A stretch of 64,000 bases of DNA, taken from NCBI GenBank assembly GCA_029449235.1, contig JANATG010000002.1, positions 2,480,001 to 2,544,000 on the forward strand, read 5' to 3'. This document shows, piece after piece, positions 1-10,689 of this stretch. A program made the translations under genes and the position numbers. Every line of letters starts with the position of its first letter. Positions within the stretch are counted from its first letter, which is position 1. The DNA is from Linnemannia schmuckeri. Lineage: Eukaryota; Mortierellomycota; Mortierellomycetes; Mortierellales; Mortierellaceae. A model generated the notes under the pieces. That model saw only the letters and a program-made list of their open reading frames with translations, was not told the origin of the DNA and did not search any database.

Positions 1-1
1 A

Positions 2-1831
2 AAGTCAACACTTGACCGTTTCCAGCAGCTCAAGCAGATCAACTCTAATCTGTCTGAATCTATGTCGAACAGTCAGATCCTCGCCAAGGAGCAACAGAAC
101 CAATCGCCTTTGACTGTGACTACAAACCTAAACCGGCGCTCGACCTTGAATGATTTGGAGCCCAGCAGCCCGACAGGACTGCCTTTTGCGACAACTGTTA
201 GTCGACACTCGCAATCGTTTTCTTCACATCAACCGGGAACCCCTTCACCCTTGCACTCGGAGGCGCCCGTATACCCATCGAGATCGTCTGGCCGCGGTGA
301 AAACCAGTCAAGTCTCTCTCATGCATCTTCCAGAGAGCCTTCAACAGGATCAACCCCTGTCAAGCGGCAGTCATGGTTGCTGAATCATGGCAGCCCCAGC
401 GGTGGGAGCGGCATCCACCGTGACCTTGTGCGTAAGAGCACCAACATTGGCAGCATTGTGTTCCGACATGGCAGTCTGGATCAAGGCAAGGACATCCTGG
501 GCATGGAGGAGGCGATGGGAAGGATGAAGGTCGAGGGAGCAGGAGACGATATCGCGTTTGGATCCTACCCTGAGGATGTACATCATCAGCACTCTTTGTA
601 CTCTGCGCCGCTCAATACTGGACGTGACGGCTCATCGGCTTCATCATCCAACACAGCACCGTTCTCGGTCTTTGGTGCAGATCCCCGGCCTATTCCTTCG
701 CTGGCCAATGGAGGAGCCTCGACAGGACGCCCTGGACGGCTCTTGAGGCTTGGAAGTGGATCGAGCGGAGCCAGCTTCACACTTCCTCGACTTCGTCCTC
801 GTGCTGCAGAGGATAATGAGTCATTAAACGAATTGAATTCTGCAGACAGCTCTGAGCGACGCAACCGGAGACATCAGAGCCGTCATGGACGAGATGAAGA
901 AGACGAGGATGAGATGGACGATGATGGTGATGATAACGAGGATGCAGACCCACGCGGAAGACGAGAAATACAAGGACGTGACAAGGACGACTTGGGTCAC
1001 AACACCAGCCTGAATGATGACGACGATATGTTGTTCATTATGAGCGAGTTGAGCCCTGCATCGAATTCTGGTCAAGATATGGGCCTTGCATCAGCAGGCC
1101 TGGACGCGTCGTCCTCAGCTGGCATGATGGGTGGAGGTGGGCCTGGACTTAATGAGCGTACCGGCGGTATTTTGCCTCTGACAGGCGCCATGCTGAACCT
1201 GCGCTCTCAGTCTCAATCGCCTGCACTCGGACCTGGCAGCAGTGCTGCAAGTTCATCTTCTTCGCCTCACATGCGACTCTTTGGGCGGAACAACAACAAT
1301 AATGGTGGTAATGGAAGCAGCGGAAGTACCGGCCACCCCCTGGGACATAATAGCGGCAATGGCAGCAATAATAACAGCCATCCGTCGAGCAACAACAACA
1401 GTCGCTCCAACAGCGTAAGCCACAGTCGCGTTGGATCTGGCAGCAATACCAACAACCACAACAGCATTGAGCACCTGGGACTGTTGAGAAGGTCTGGTTC
1501 AGGATCTGGAGCTGGGTTTGCGGACGAATTGCTGTTGATGAACGCCGCTGGCAACCTTATTGGAGGCAACAACATCAACAACCATGCTGGAGACTACTTG
1601 CCGACAACGTCTATGACACCTCCTCCCCATCTGCCCTCCATGCAGCAGTCTCAGCAGTCGGGTCTCCCACCTGTCGGATACACCTCTGGAACTAGCACTG
1701 CTGCTACTGGCGGAGCTTTCGACTCGATGTTAGAAGGGCGGCGAATGAGCCGTGGCGGCAGTGATCGTGGTGCAGGCAGTGGAGCGAGTAGCGGATACAA
1801 TAGCTTTCACTCTGACTCTCGAGGATGGTGA
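2..1831 (+). CDS. C-terminal part of a Ser/Asn-rich, acidic low-complexity protein (possibly Atg13-like)
   Basis: The reading frame is open from the left edge (before the first ATG at 62) to a TGA at 1829-1831, so this is the 3' end of a longer gene. The visible part is about 610 residues and mostly disordered: Ser/Pro-rich at the start, an acidic Asp/Glu block near residues 275-300, then Asn/Ser/Gly runs and a Ser/Gly tail. No membrane segment or enzyme fold is visible. One short ordered-looking motif, DDDDMLFIMSELSP (positions about 1018-1059), resembles a C-terminal LLFAMS-type motif that I recall from filamentous-fungal Atg13, the regulatory subunit of the Atg1 autophagy kinase. Atg13 also has a long disordered Ser-rich tail. 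That identification rests on one motif and is tentative; any Ser-rich regulatory protein would fit the composition. The N-terminal HORMA domain that would settle it lies outside the window. Confidence 0.75.
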   Translation, partial: KSTLDRFQQLKQINSNLSESMSNSQILAKEQQNQSPLTVTTNLNRRSTLNDLEPSSPTGLPFATTVSRHSQSFSSHQPGTPSPLHSEAPVYPSRSSGRGENQSSLSHASSREPSTGSTPVKRQSWLLNHGSPSGGSGIHRDLVRKSTNIGSIVFRHGSLDQGKDILGMEEAMGRMKVEGAGDDIAFGSYPEDVHHQHSLYSAPLNTGRDGSSASSSNTAPFSVFGADPRPIPSLANGGASTGRPGRLLRLGSGSSGASFTLPRLRPRAAEDNESLNELNSADSSERRNRRHQSRHGRDEEDEDEMDDDGDDNEDADPRGRREIQGRDKDDLGHNTSLNDDDDMLFIMSELSPASNSGQDMGLASAGLDASSSAGMMGGGGPGLNERTGGILPLTGAMLNLRSQSQSPALGPGSSAASSSSSPHMRLFGRNNNNNGGNGSSGSTGHPLGHNSGNGSNNNSHPSSNNNSRSNSVSHSRVGSGSNTNNHNSIEHLGLLRRSGSGSGAGFADELLLMNAAGNLIGGNNINNHAGDYLPTTSMTPPPHLPSMQQSQQSGLPPVGYTSGTSTAATGGAFDSMLEGRRMSRGGSDRGAGSGASSGYNSFHSDSRGW

Positions 1832-2260
1832 TTATGCTTAAACAAGTAAGCGATTGGCCTTTTCCTCTCTCCTCTTGATTACCTATACAATATTGTAAAT
1901 ACTCCATTTTATACAGACGTCAGATAAACGACGGAGCTTGCGCTACTTATCGACCTTAGGACTGTGGGAGTTTATCTTGATTACGGTTTGCCATGAAAAT
2001 GATGTTGATATCTGTGCTTGAAGATTGACTTTTGGGTTTATTAGGACATATAACATATAAAAAGACATATGAGTACTGTGTCCATATGTACCCATGGCAA
2101 CAATGTGAATAGTGCTGAATGTTCTTTGTGAGTATACTCCTTAGAAAAAGGAAAAGAGGGAGCAAAAGAAATATTTTCTCTTGCTATCCAAAGTTCGTTT
2201 TATTTCAGCGAGCGAGTTAAGAGGAAAGATAACTGAAGTTGCTGCTGTGGTGGCTTTCCT
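1832..2260. other. 3' flank between convergent genes
   Basis: AT-rich spacer between the stop of the Ser-rich gene and the stop of the secreted protein gene on the other strand. It presumably holds both 3' UTRs. I see no further gene. Confidence 0.5.
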
Positions 2261-2551
2261 CTAGCAGCGGCAGTTAAGGTAACCAGACGACCACTCCTTT
2301 CCAAGAGACCTACAGGCCCCGATCAACTGGTCAATCTCGGGACCACGAGGAGGGACAGCACATCCGTTAGTGGTAGCGACATAGCATCCGTCAGAGTAGA
2401 AATCGTGTCCAGCGCGTTGGCAGGCGAGACGGTTCAGACCGACGCGGGTGTCGGCGCCGTTGTTCTGCAGGCAGAAACATTTTGTTGCAGATGCTAGGGA
2501 GAGCATGGTGCAGAGGAGGGCGAAGAAGAAAACTGCGGTTTGGGTCTTCAT
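2261..2551 (-). CDS. Small secreted cysteine-rich protein, 96 aa
   Basis: The protein begins with a clear signal peptide (about residues 1-22: hydrophobic FFFALLCTMLSLASA then cleavage before TKCFC). The mature part is about 74 residues with cysteines in CFC, ACQ, GCY, GCA, ACR and a final CRC. It looks like a disulphide-stabilised extracellular protein. I do not recognise the family, so effector, surface or antimicrobial roles are all open. A diverged, broken paralogue lies 1.4 kb downstream of its promoter (3899-4191). A 5' intron with GTAAGC donor and CTAG acceptor directly abuts the ATG. The exon before the donor ends in ATG, so splicing would give ATG-ATG in frame and either could be the start. 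A TATA box lies about 100 nt upstream of the donor. Confidence 0.8.
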   Translation of the reverse strand: MKTQTAVFFFALLCTMLSLASATKCFCLQNNGADTRVGLNRLACQRAGHDFYSDGCYVATTNGCAVPPRGPEIDQLIGACRSLGKEWSSGYLNCRC

Positions 2552-2678
2552 CTAGTTTGAAAAAAAAAGGGGGGGAGGGAGGGTTGGTAGAACAAAGGTT
2601 ACGGATTGGGTAAAATAAGTTTTATCTTCTCCTTGGTAAAATGTATGTTAGGGAGTGAAGAGGGTGTTGAGAGCTTAC
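2552..2678 (-). other. Intron ending at the start codon of the 2261-2551 gene
   Basis: On the minus strand, donor GTAAGCTC is preceded by CCATG and acceptor AAACTAG is immediately followed by ATGAAG. The length, 127 nt, is typical of introns in this window. Inferred from sequence only. Confidence 0.5.
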
Positions 2679-2780
2679 CATGGTAAGTGGTATGGTTTGT
2701 GGGTAGAGGAGTGGTTGAGAAGGAAGAGAAGGAGGGCTGTGAATTGTTCGTTGGTGAGAAAAATAGACTGGGCAACCTGC

Positions 2781-2788
2781 TTTTTATA
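2781..2788 (-). promoter_or_regulatory. TATA box of the small secreted protein gene
   Basis: TATAAAAA on the minus strand, about 100 nt upstream of the putative first donor site. The position fits a core promoter. Confidence 0.5.
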
Positions 2789-3898
2789 CATCCCTATCCG
2801 CTTCTCGACGTTTAAGAAATCGGGCTGTTGGGAAAAATCGATAGGGGAGTAGCATAATGAACGGTCATGGATATGGTGTGACATGGAAAGGGAAAAATAG
2901 TCAATAAAAAAAAGGAGGGAGGGTCTAACGATGCATGACAGTACGAGTCAAGGCGGCGTACCGAGAATGGGAGGAAAGTGAATGAGAAAAACGAATACAA
3001 CGGCAAAAGTACCAAAATAGAGACCAATGTTAATGGACACGAGAGTTCACGCCGCAAGGCTGTGAGGGAATGGCGAGTGAAGAAGGGATGAAAAAAAAAA
3101 GGCTAATGAGGCAAGGTACTTGAAAAAAAAAAAAAAAAAAGTTGGATGACGAAAAAAAAAAAAAAAAGATGAACAGCTGGAGCAACAATAAAAGATCAAG
3201 GCAGTTAAAGTAAAAAATCGACTGGGGAGGTACAGGTCAAGGACTACGAGACATTGCGGCGAGCCCTGCCTGTACTGGCCATGTGTAACAATTATTGGAT
3301 CGCGGTTAACGGCGCTGGCTAAGGATAGCATTTGTTTATGCAGGAGAGGGTATGATGGTAACGTCTCTTTGCGAGGACTGAATTAGATGTGGAAGAGGGA
3401 ATGAGGCAATGTGGCGCCATCAAAGTTTGGGTTTTATAATGGGCGAACGGTGAGTGAAGTGGGCCTAGTGAGTAAGCGTGTCTGTTAAAGTTCGCTCAGG
3501 TTCGCGTAGAGAAAGATGTATGTTATGCTATTTTTTTGGCCGACGACATCATATTCTTACGTTCTCACAAAAATACAATCTCCATGTAGTACTTACAATT
3601 CACACATAGAAAATAGCCTTCTCGGCCTTAAACAGTGGGTGCCAGTTGTGCATAACCTGAGGTATAAGTGAGCAACAACGTTTATCAAAATCTCAATTTT
3701 GTTGTTTAATCCCACCACAAACGCACAACGCGCTTTTTCTTGTGTTATTGGAGTACTCTTGTGAACCTTGAAAAATACGTGAGACGAAAGAAAGCATGAA
3801 ATGAGGGGTGAAGGGACATGCAAGAAATTTACCCTCCACACCATCACATCCTCTCGCTACAAATACAAGGTCAAACACACTCCATAATTTTTTTTTGT
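2789..3898. other. Intergenic DNA with poly(A) tracts
   Basis: No gene seen. Two long A runs (about 3123-3140 and 3152-3167) are separated by a short GC-containing stretch. The segment separates the two related secreted-protein loci. Confidence 0.4.
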
Positions 3899-4191
3899 TT
3901 AGCAAGGGCAGTTGAGGTAACCAGCAGACCAGTCGTTACCAAGAGGCTTGCAGGCCATAATCATCTGGTTGATCGCGGGCTCACAAGGAGGACACTACAT
4001 CCGCTAGTGGTAGCAAGATAGCATCCGTCAGGGTAGAAATCGTGTCCGGCGCGCTTGCAGGCGAGACGGTTCAGACCGATGCGGGTGTCGGTGCCATTGT
4101 TCTGCAGGCAGAAGCACCTTGTAGCGGTGACCATGGACATCATGGTGCAGAGGAGGACGAAGAAGAAGAGGATGATGGAGGAGTTCTTCGT
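3899..4191 (-). pseudogene. Broken paralogue of the small secreted cysteine-rich protein
   Basis: This locus aligns along its whole length with the gene at 2261-2551: signal peptide core FFFVLLCTMMSMVTAT, CFCLQNNGTDTRIGL, the GHDFYPDGCY block and a C-terminal block ending in C-P-C-stop. Three changes break it. The codon matching the intact gene's ATG reads ACG (4189-4191). The TAG acceptor just before it is replaced by ATA. A single-base deletion near position 4000 shifts the frame after the GCSV motif, so the open frame ends early at 3961. The rest of the tail continues intact in the neighbouring frame with conserved cysteines, so the damage looks recent. An upstream start by different splicing is possible, but the frameshift would remain. 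Confidence 0.7.
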
Positions 4192-5889
4192 TATTGTGGC
4201 AGTGAGAGAAAGAGACGAGGAGGAGATGATGGCTAAATCGTCGGAGGGATCTTTTTGGCAGCAATGGGATGGAACATCATGCGGACAAATTGAGAAGGTT
4301 TTGTGTGTCTTACTGGTGAAAGCTTTGATATATAGGAAGGATTGGTTCGTAAAAGTGGGTTTGTTATTTTTGTTTGTTGTTGTTGGTGAGAAAGAAAAAA
4401 GGATAATAACATCATTCCATTTATGCATATCCAACTTGTCTACTCAGAACTCGCTTGCTCTTTGCTCGGTGGTGGACGTAAGCGTCATGGAAAAAAACTT
4501 GAGCGGTTGAGCGAAAGGATGCATGGATGGGTAGCATAGTGGTTGCAGAGGTGTCTCTGTGTGTCTATGTACGGAAAACAGGGTTTTGCGATGATGTGGT
4601 ACACGGTCATCAAGCCGGCGAGCTGACTAGCAAAAGAAGAACCAAAATACGATGACAAAGCTCACATCGAGCATATTTAACAGTCCTTGTGAAATACCGC
4701 AAGGGACATGAAAAGGCACGCCATCTTGATTAATGAGGCACACCGTATCGATGGCGAGTGAATGCAGTGCATGTCGCGGGGTTTGGAACACACACTGTTG
4801 GGAAGGTGTAAGGATAACGGAAATCAGATAAAACGACGAAAGGGCAGAGAGGAGGAGCGTGCACAATGAAATTTGAGGCTAAAAAGACGGCGTGTCGGAC
4901 TCCGAAAAGAGAAGAGGGGAACGAGGGGAATTAGGTTGGGCGACAAAAAGAAAGAGAACATCGGGAACATGGAACAACGATCACAAGGATATAAAACCGA
5001 TCGAGTGAAAAAGAAAACGGTGAAGGGTTGCGGTCCAAGGTAGGTCCGGGTCCGCGGTACAGGGGCAAGGATACAAACATATACTTACACCAGCATTGAC
5101 ATACATAGGCAGATAGCGTAGTGTTCATCGAACTGCGATTGATGTAGTTACCTAGCATTTTCGACTTTTAAGTCGAGGGTTATGGTAGGAAGCGTAAGTG
5201 GACATGCAATTGTACTAATGCCTGAGAAGCTTTTCGCATAGACGACATGAGGATGGGTTGGCTCAGGCATACCGATATTGCTATAAGAACTGAAAAGGTG
5301 GAACTAGTAGTGAAAAGATTTGATGAGGCAATGCGACGCCTCGACAGGTTTTGTTAGTAGCAAGTATGCTACGCCCATTGGGTTGTAAAAGAAGTGGCAG
5401 TTACGGCATTATGGAGACTATACTTTTTTTCTCGTTCAAATCCGCGTTTGTCGTGAACGCATTCAAGACAACCAAATTTTTTTTCTTGGCTTTTTTTTTT
5501 TTTTTTTTTTATTTTTTTTTTTACAAAAGATAATGAATGCGAGGAGGTGATGTTTGCGTCTACAATGCTGGAGGGCCGTAAGAGTGTATGTTGATTGTGA
5601 TGAGGCAAAAGAGAACAAGGTTAAGCTCAGTCGCTCTGATTTGATCTTGATTTCCAACGTTATCTGAAAATTTTGTTTGCGCGTTGTTTCTATTTTGTAC
5701 GAGAAAATGGCATAGAAGGAGAGGTGGGAAGAAAATTGTTCTCCTCCTCACTTTTTTTTTTTTTTTTTTTTTTTTTTAGGTGTGACGTGCTTGTGATCTT
5801 GTTTTTGCCCTCTGGTGGAGAAATCTCGCTCTTCACATCTCTCCTTCATTACCAACCTACTAAACAGGAATCAACAAGAGACGACGACC
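4192..5889. other. Intergenic DNA with long poly(T) tracts
   Basis: No convincing gene. Notable are a T20-A-T11 stretch at 5491-5522 and a T run of about 26 at 5752-5777, the latter shortly upstream of the first F-box pseudogene and possibly within its promoter. Confidence 0.4.
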
Positions 5890-7009
5890 ATGAAACAGGA
5901 ACCAACATCAGCAGCAAAGACGACATTATTTGACGATCTTCCACCAGAGATTCAAAGGATGGTCGGGAACTTTGTCGGCCGTAAAGACCTGACGGTCTGC
6001 GTCCGCGTCTGTCAAGCCTGGAACACACTCTTCATCCCTCAATTCTGACGACATATCGAGATGAACGGCTGGCACTGGGATGCTTGGAGCTGGTTTGATT
6101 TCCCTCATTACGCTTTAAGAGCCAATGGCCAACATGTACAATCGATGGAGATATCCTTTGATTGTCGCGACATGTATTACGATCGCGACCAGTTTGGAGA
6201 GTTTGTCGAGTTTTGTCCGCCCTCGTTTCCACGTTTGACCTCGGCAAGACTGTATGGGTTGCGGAACAGAGGCGATTTGGTGGTGGATATCATTCATAAG
6301 GGGTCGTCTCCTACAGGATGGAAGGAGCTCGCGTTCGGGATGTTTGATGATCGTGACGACGACAGGACTATTTTATCACCTGTAGAGATGGTTTCCGCTA
6401 TCCTTGGACAGACAGCAACGCTAACAGTATTGCGGCTGGACGGCGGTGGGTACTTTCACAGCAAGGAATTACAACAATTCTTATGTTCGGCACCCAATCT
6501 TCGGGAATTCCATTTGCTTGGAAGCAGTCGGACCAAGGAGGGCTCGGATCCTTGCTTGGATGCTGCCAATGTTGTGCAGTCCGAGTGGGTCTGTTTAGAC
6601 CTCGAAGTCTTTGGCTGTGCCATTGGAGGCATCCCACAACCGGACATCGTCCGCTGGGTCGATGGCGAACCAGCAAGCGAATACACCATCGAAGGGTTAT
6701 ACAATGACAGCATTGATCTCCAACGACGCGTTTACATCCAGCTGGCTCGGCTCACAAAACTTAGGAGGCTCAGTTTAGGATCTCCAATCGCTGAATATGT
6801 AGCTAGTGACTATGGAGAGGATGATGAGAACGAGCTCTCCAGAGAGGATTCGCCCCTTCGACAATTCGACTGTCTGGCGGAAAGCGGGATGAACCTATCT
6901 CAAGGAGTTGAGGTGCGTCGAGTTAGTGGATATGGAGGTCTATGTGGACGGGGACCATGAACAGGCATGGTTCTCGAAACACTGGCCTAATGCGTGGGTC
7001 GAAACATGA
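5890..7009 (+). pseudogene. F-box/LRR-like protein, broken by an in-frame TGA and a C-terminal frameshift
   Basis: It starts with ATG at 5890 and an F-box (FDDLPPEIQRMVG...VCVRVCQAWNTLF). The codon that is Trp in intact paralogues (LWRH) is TGA at 6046-6048, followed directly by RHIE in the same frame. About 290 codons of the leucine-rich-like region then stay open, with the family blocks LLCSAPNLR, SEWVCLDLEVFGC, IPQPDI and LQRRVYIQLARLTKLR. Near 6870-6910 a deletion plus frameshift damages the FDCLAMTLESGLDLL block, but the tail (DMEVYVDGD...EQAWFSKHWPNA) continues in another frame to a TGA at 7009. Apart from these two lesions the coding potential is good, so inactivation looks recent. F-box proteins normally recruit substrates to SCF ubiquitin ligases. 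TGA readthrough with Trp insertion cannot be excluded. Confidence 0.75.
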
Positions 7010-7187
7010 TGATTTTTATGAATATGGGGTCCGAGACGGACCAGCAAGTTTGTAGTGGGAACAGCATCTTTTTTGACAGAGATACAAAAAAATGCCAGAG
7101 AATTGTAGTTAAAGAAGGCGGAATAAATTATATTCTGAACAGGTCCCCTTTTTCTCACGCGAAGAAAATTGTTGGATCTGTTAAGGG

Positions 7188-7412
7188 TTGAAGGTGTTGA
7201 GGGTTGTTGAACGGGAGAATATGGAGGTGTATGTTGATGAGGCGAGGGAGCAAAGTTGGTTTGTGGAGCATTGGCCTCACGCGAGGACTGAGGTGAAAGG
7301 CGAAGAAGAATCGGGTCAAAGAGACGTGTACTTGTCTGACGAACTCACACCTGACGAAGAGAGCGATATTGTGAGAGAGTTAACCCTACAGTGGATCCCG
7401 AATGGTGGATAG
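7188..7412 (+). pseudogene. C-terminal fragment of an F-box family gene
   Basis: This short open stretch carries only the family's tail block (NMEVYVDEAREQSWFVEHWP, then HAR) and an acidic C-terminus. It has no F-box, and its first codon is TTG. It lies just after the previous pseudogene, whose own tail is also present, so it is a second, truncated copy left by tandem duplication and deletion. Confidence 0.65.
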
Positions 7413-7844
7413 TGAGTAAAATGATAGGATTAACACTTAAACAGTCGATCGGCATGTTTCTTTTCTAGACATACATTTGCGCAGCTATGAAAAAAACCTT
7501 AGCGCAGAGCAAACTCAAGAAACATACGCCAAAAGAATGCTTTTGATAGTATGGGCGACTTTTGCTGGGCGCAGACGCGACTGTTCCTAGTGATTTGAAA
7601 CTAATCTCGCCACCAATTTTTGACGATGCCTCCAGTGGTTGTTGATCGCTTTATTGCGTGTTGAGCGAGGAAAGTTACCCTACAATTGAGCGCAACCATT
7701 ATGTCTGCCCTGCCAAAGATCTCCCGAACACATGGTAGAAGTCACGTGTAAAATTGGTCATTTCCGTTGCTGTTGCTTTTACAGATCATCAACTTTGCTC
7801 CATCACCAGCCCAATCCCCATTCAACAAACAGACACCAACAACA
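7413..7844 (+). other. Spacer and probable promoter of the intact F-box gene
   Basis: No coding signal. The sequence becomes pyrimidine-rich and CA-rich just before the ATG at 7845, as upstream of the other F-box copies. I see no clear TATA box. Confidence 0.35.
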
Positions 7845-9017
7845 ATGAAACGGGACACAGCCGTCAGCGTCACGACATCGTTTGGCGATCTACCACCGGA
7901 AGTGCAGGCAATGGTCGGACGTTATCTCTGGCAACACGAGCTCCCCGTCTGTCTGCGTGTCTGTCGAGCCTGGCAGAAGATATTCAGCCCGCATCTCTGG
8001 AGGGAGGCAGACCTATCCTGGAATCGCAAGGAGGTGGAATACGACTTTGTGGACGGCCTCAAGACCTACGGCCATCTCCTTCGATCTCTAACAGTGCGCG
8101 ACGACAGCCTTTTTTTGTGCTCGATCATGAGAAGTCGCCCCGACTTCCAACTCACGTCATTGGAAGTGCACCTGACTCATACAGGACATTGGCAGCCGTT
8201 TGTCCACTTTCTCCGTCGAGGATCTACAACCGGATGGAGGAGGCTGATATTTTCAGTGTCAGTGGAACGAGGGCCCAATTACGAGTTTGCAGCGGACTTT
8301 TTCGAGGCGCTTCTCAAGCACGCGTCGACCCTTGAAGTGGTTCGTTTGGAAGACGAATGCTATGCCGACGCCGAGGGCGTTGATCGGCTGCTCTGTTCAG
8401 CACCCAACCTTAAGGTGCTCTACATCTCGAATGATCACAAGGACGGTCACGCTGGCGGATATCTGGACGCCAAGGCCATCGTGGACTCGGAGTGGATTTG
8501 CAACAACCTTGAGGTTTTTGCCTGTGAAATCCGGAACATCCCTCGCCCAGACATCACCCGCAGCATCCTCACCCTACCTGCGACCAGATTTGTCCAGACA
8601 GGGACGCTTGAGGAGAGCATCGGTCTACAACAGCGGATCTATTCGAAACTGGCACGATTCACGAAACTGCGCGAACTCACGTTGGGCTTTCACTACATTC
8701 CAGGAAATTCCATACTTGTGCCAAAAAACAGGGATCATATACGGCAGTTCGATTGTCTCGCTATGACACTAAACAGCGGACTAGATCTACTGAAGGATCT
8801 CACAGAGTTGCGGGAGCTTGGGCTGCAGGATATGGAGATTTATATCGACGGCGACGAGGAGCAAAATTGGTTTGACGAGCAGTGGCCGAATGTGGCGATT
8901 GATAATGAGAATCTAGATGAGGATCAGAGCGATAGCAACACAGTTGACGAGCACGCATCCGATGAGGAAGCCAATACCGAGGAGGTCCATCTGCAAACAC
9001 CAGTGAATAATGAATAA
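7845..9017 (+). CDS. F-box protein with leucine-rich-like repeats, 390 aa
   Basis: Intact gene. I chose the ATG at 7845 because the frame upstream of it has no earlier ATG and other family members start just before the F-box. The F-box is residues about 12-55 (FGDLPPEVQAMVG...VCLRVCRAWQKIFSPHLW), with the conserved Trp intact. The following 270 residues carry the family's degenerate leucine-rich pattern and its blocks: LLCSAPNLKVL, DSEWICNNLEVFACEI, IPRPDI, LQQRIYSKLARFTKLREL, FDCLAMTL..GLDLL, and DMEIYIDGDEEQNWF. The C-terminus is acidic. F-box proteins bind Skp1 and present substrates to an SCF E3 ligase through the C-terminal repeats; here Skp1 binding and substrate are inferred. It is flanked on both sides by broken copies on the same strand, so it is the surviving member of a tandem array. 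No introns are evident. Confidence 0.85.
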   Translation: MKRDTAVSVTTSFGDLPPEVQAMVGRYLWQHELPVCLRVCRAWQKIFSPHLWREADLSWNRKEVEYDFVDGLKTYGHLLRSLTVRDDSLFLCSIMRSRPDFQLTSLEVHLTHTGHWQPFVHFLRRGSTTGWRRLIFSVSVERGPNYEFAADFFEALLKHASTLEVVRLEDECYADAEGVDRLLCSAPNLKVLYISNDHKDGHAGGYLDAKAIVDSEWICNNLEVFACEIRNIPRPDITRSILTLPATRFVQTGTLEESIGLQQRIYSKLARFTKLRELTLGFHYIPGNSILVPKNRDHIRQFDCLAMTLNSGLDLLKDLTELRELGLQDMEIYIDGDEEQNWFDEQWPNVAIDNENLDEDQSDSNTVDEHASDEEANTEEVHLQTPVNNE

Positions 9018-9183
9018 AAGTTTTAAGAAGAATATGTAAGCGTCGTTGGCTGACCAACATTGTTTTTCTGTGAAAGCGCAATTGGTCTTTGTGCGGCTGT
9101 AGCGAGAAAACTAGATGCGTGGTAAATTCAGGAAGAAATATATACGAAGGCGATGTTTGGAAGTTGATGATCACTTGGGACGA

Positions 9184-9208
9184 TTTTTTTTTTTTTTTTT
9201 TTTTTTTT
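9184..9208. repeat. Poly(T) tract, 25 nt
   Basis: Uninterrupted T run between two F-box copies, one of many long A/T homopolymers here. Confidence 0.9.
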
Positions 9209-9445
9209 GGCGGCCCCAGTCGTTCCAGGATGATTGAGACTGATCTCGCCACTAATTTTCGAAAATCGGCAATTGGTTACTGATTGTCTCCAAGTGTCAC
9301 GTGGTCAATTGCCTCCTTGTTTCGTGTCTTTACTTTGTTTGGTCTGCCATTTCGTCCCTGGTTTCTTTCTTCACCATCTCATCGGCGACACACCCCGGCA
9401 TCCGCTCTTCAACTTAGCAAGGACACATTATTTCAAACTGACAAC

Positions 9446-10544
9446 ATGACAGCAAATCTTTTGGACACCCTTCCATACGAGATCCAGGAAAACATTGGGC
9501 ACTACTTTCAACAACACGAACTAGCCGTCTGCTTACGCGTCTGCCAAGCCTGGAGAACAATATTCGCCCCATTCCTCTGAAGACATGTCGACGTATCCCC
9601 CTGGAAAGAAGCGTCAAAGCAGCATACATTTCAGATGGATTGTCAATATATGGTCACCTCACACAGTCTCTCAACCTGAACTCAAGCGATGAATATTTAC
9701 ACAGGATTTGAAGTGCTTTCCGCAGCCAACCTCCCTCTCACAGCTGACATCGCTGAAGCTCACTATAGCGAATAGTAAATGCCCTCCGCCACTGACCGAG
9801 ATTGTTCGACTCGGTTCTGCAGGATGAAGAAGTCTTGTCTTTCACGTTTGGTATACCCATTACGAGTTCACGCCGGAGTTGTTCAATGCGATTTGTGAGC
9901 ATGCCCCGATTTTGGAGTTTCTCGACTTGGGTGGCGACACCTTTGTGCATGGTGACAGGATCGATCAACTGATGTGCTCTTTACCCAACCTCAAGGTACT
10001 CTCTGTCGAGAACAATCACCAGGTCAAACACAGTGGTGGATGGTTGGACGCCAGGACCATTGTGGATTCTGAATGGGTTTGCAATAACCTTGAAGGATTA
10101 AGCTGTGAGATCCTGAACATCCCCCGTCTGGACATCCCCCGCGACATCTTTAGCGGACCTGTGAACGACGGGATTAAGAGTGGGACATGGGAGGAGAATA
10201 TTGCACTCCAACGTCGAATACATGCAAAACTCACCCGATTTACCAATCTACGAGTCCTCACATTAAATTCTCCGATCGATGAATACGAGTGCGAGCACTA
10301 GGACAAGGAGTGCTATCGACAGCACGATTGCCTTTCGATGACGTTGGAGAGCGAGTTGGATCTGTTGAAGAACCTCAAGGAGTTGGAATGGGTAAATCTA
10401 CAGGAGATGGAGGTGTATGTTAATGATGACCAGGAGCAGAAGTGGATTGCGGAGAATTGGCCTAACGCAAGGATCGAGACTATGAAGTATAGTGACCAGC
10501 ACAGTGATAGTGATAATTCTCTCAACTCTGGCTTGTTTTCATGA
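9446..10544 (+). pseudogene. F-box/LRR-like pseudogene with several lesions
   Basis: The ATG at 9446 opens an F-box (LDTLPYEIQENIG...VCLRVCQAWRTIFAPFL) that runs into TGA at 9578-9580, the same conserved Trp codon that is TGA in the copy at 5890. Sequence after it (RHVD) is still in frame. Further frameshifts lie between about 9630 and 9870. The central region then reads well (MCSLPNLKVLSVE, DSEWVCNNLEGLSCEI, LQRRIHAKLTRFTNLRVL) until a TAG at 10299-10301. The tail (ECYRQHDCLSMTLES..LDLLKNL, MEVYVNDDQEQKWIAENWP) continues in frame to 10544. The gene is clearly dead as a simple ORF but still recognisable end to end. Confidence 0.8.
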
Positions 10545-10689
10545 GGGGCGCATGGTGCTGAATGAAAAATTGTTTTTTATATCTTATGTTTATCGCAACA
10601 AAAGAAATGCATACAAAAAGGACGGAGGAAGCATCAGCTCATATTTTTGTACTCGCTGTTATTTATTTACATCGCCATTTCTTATTTTT

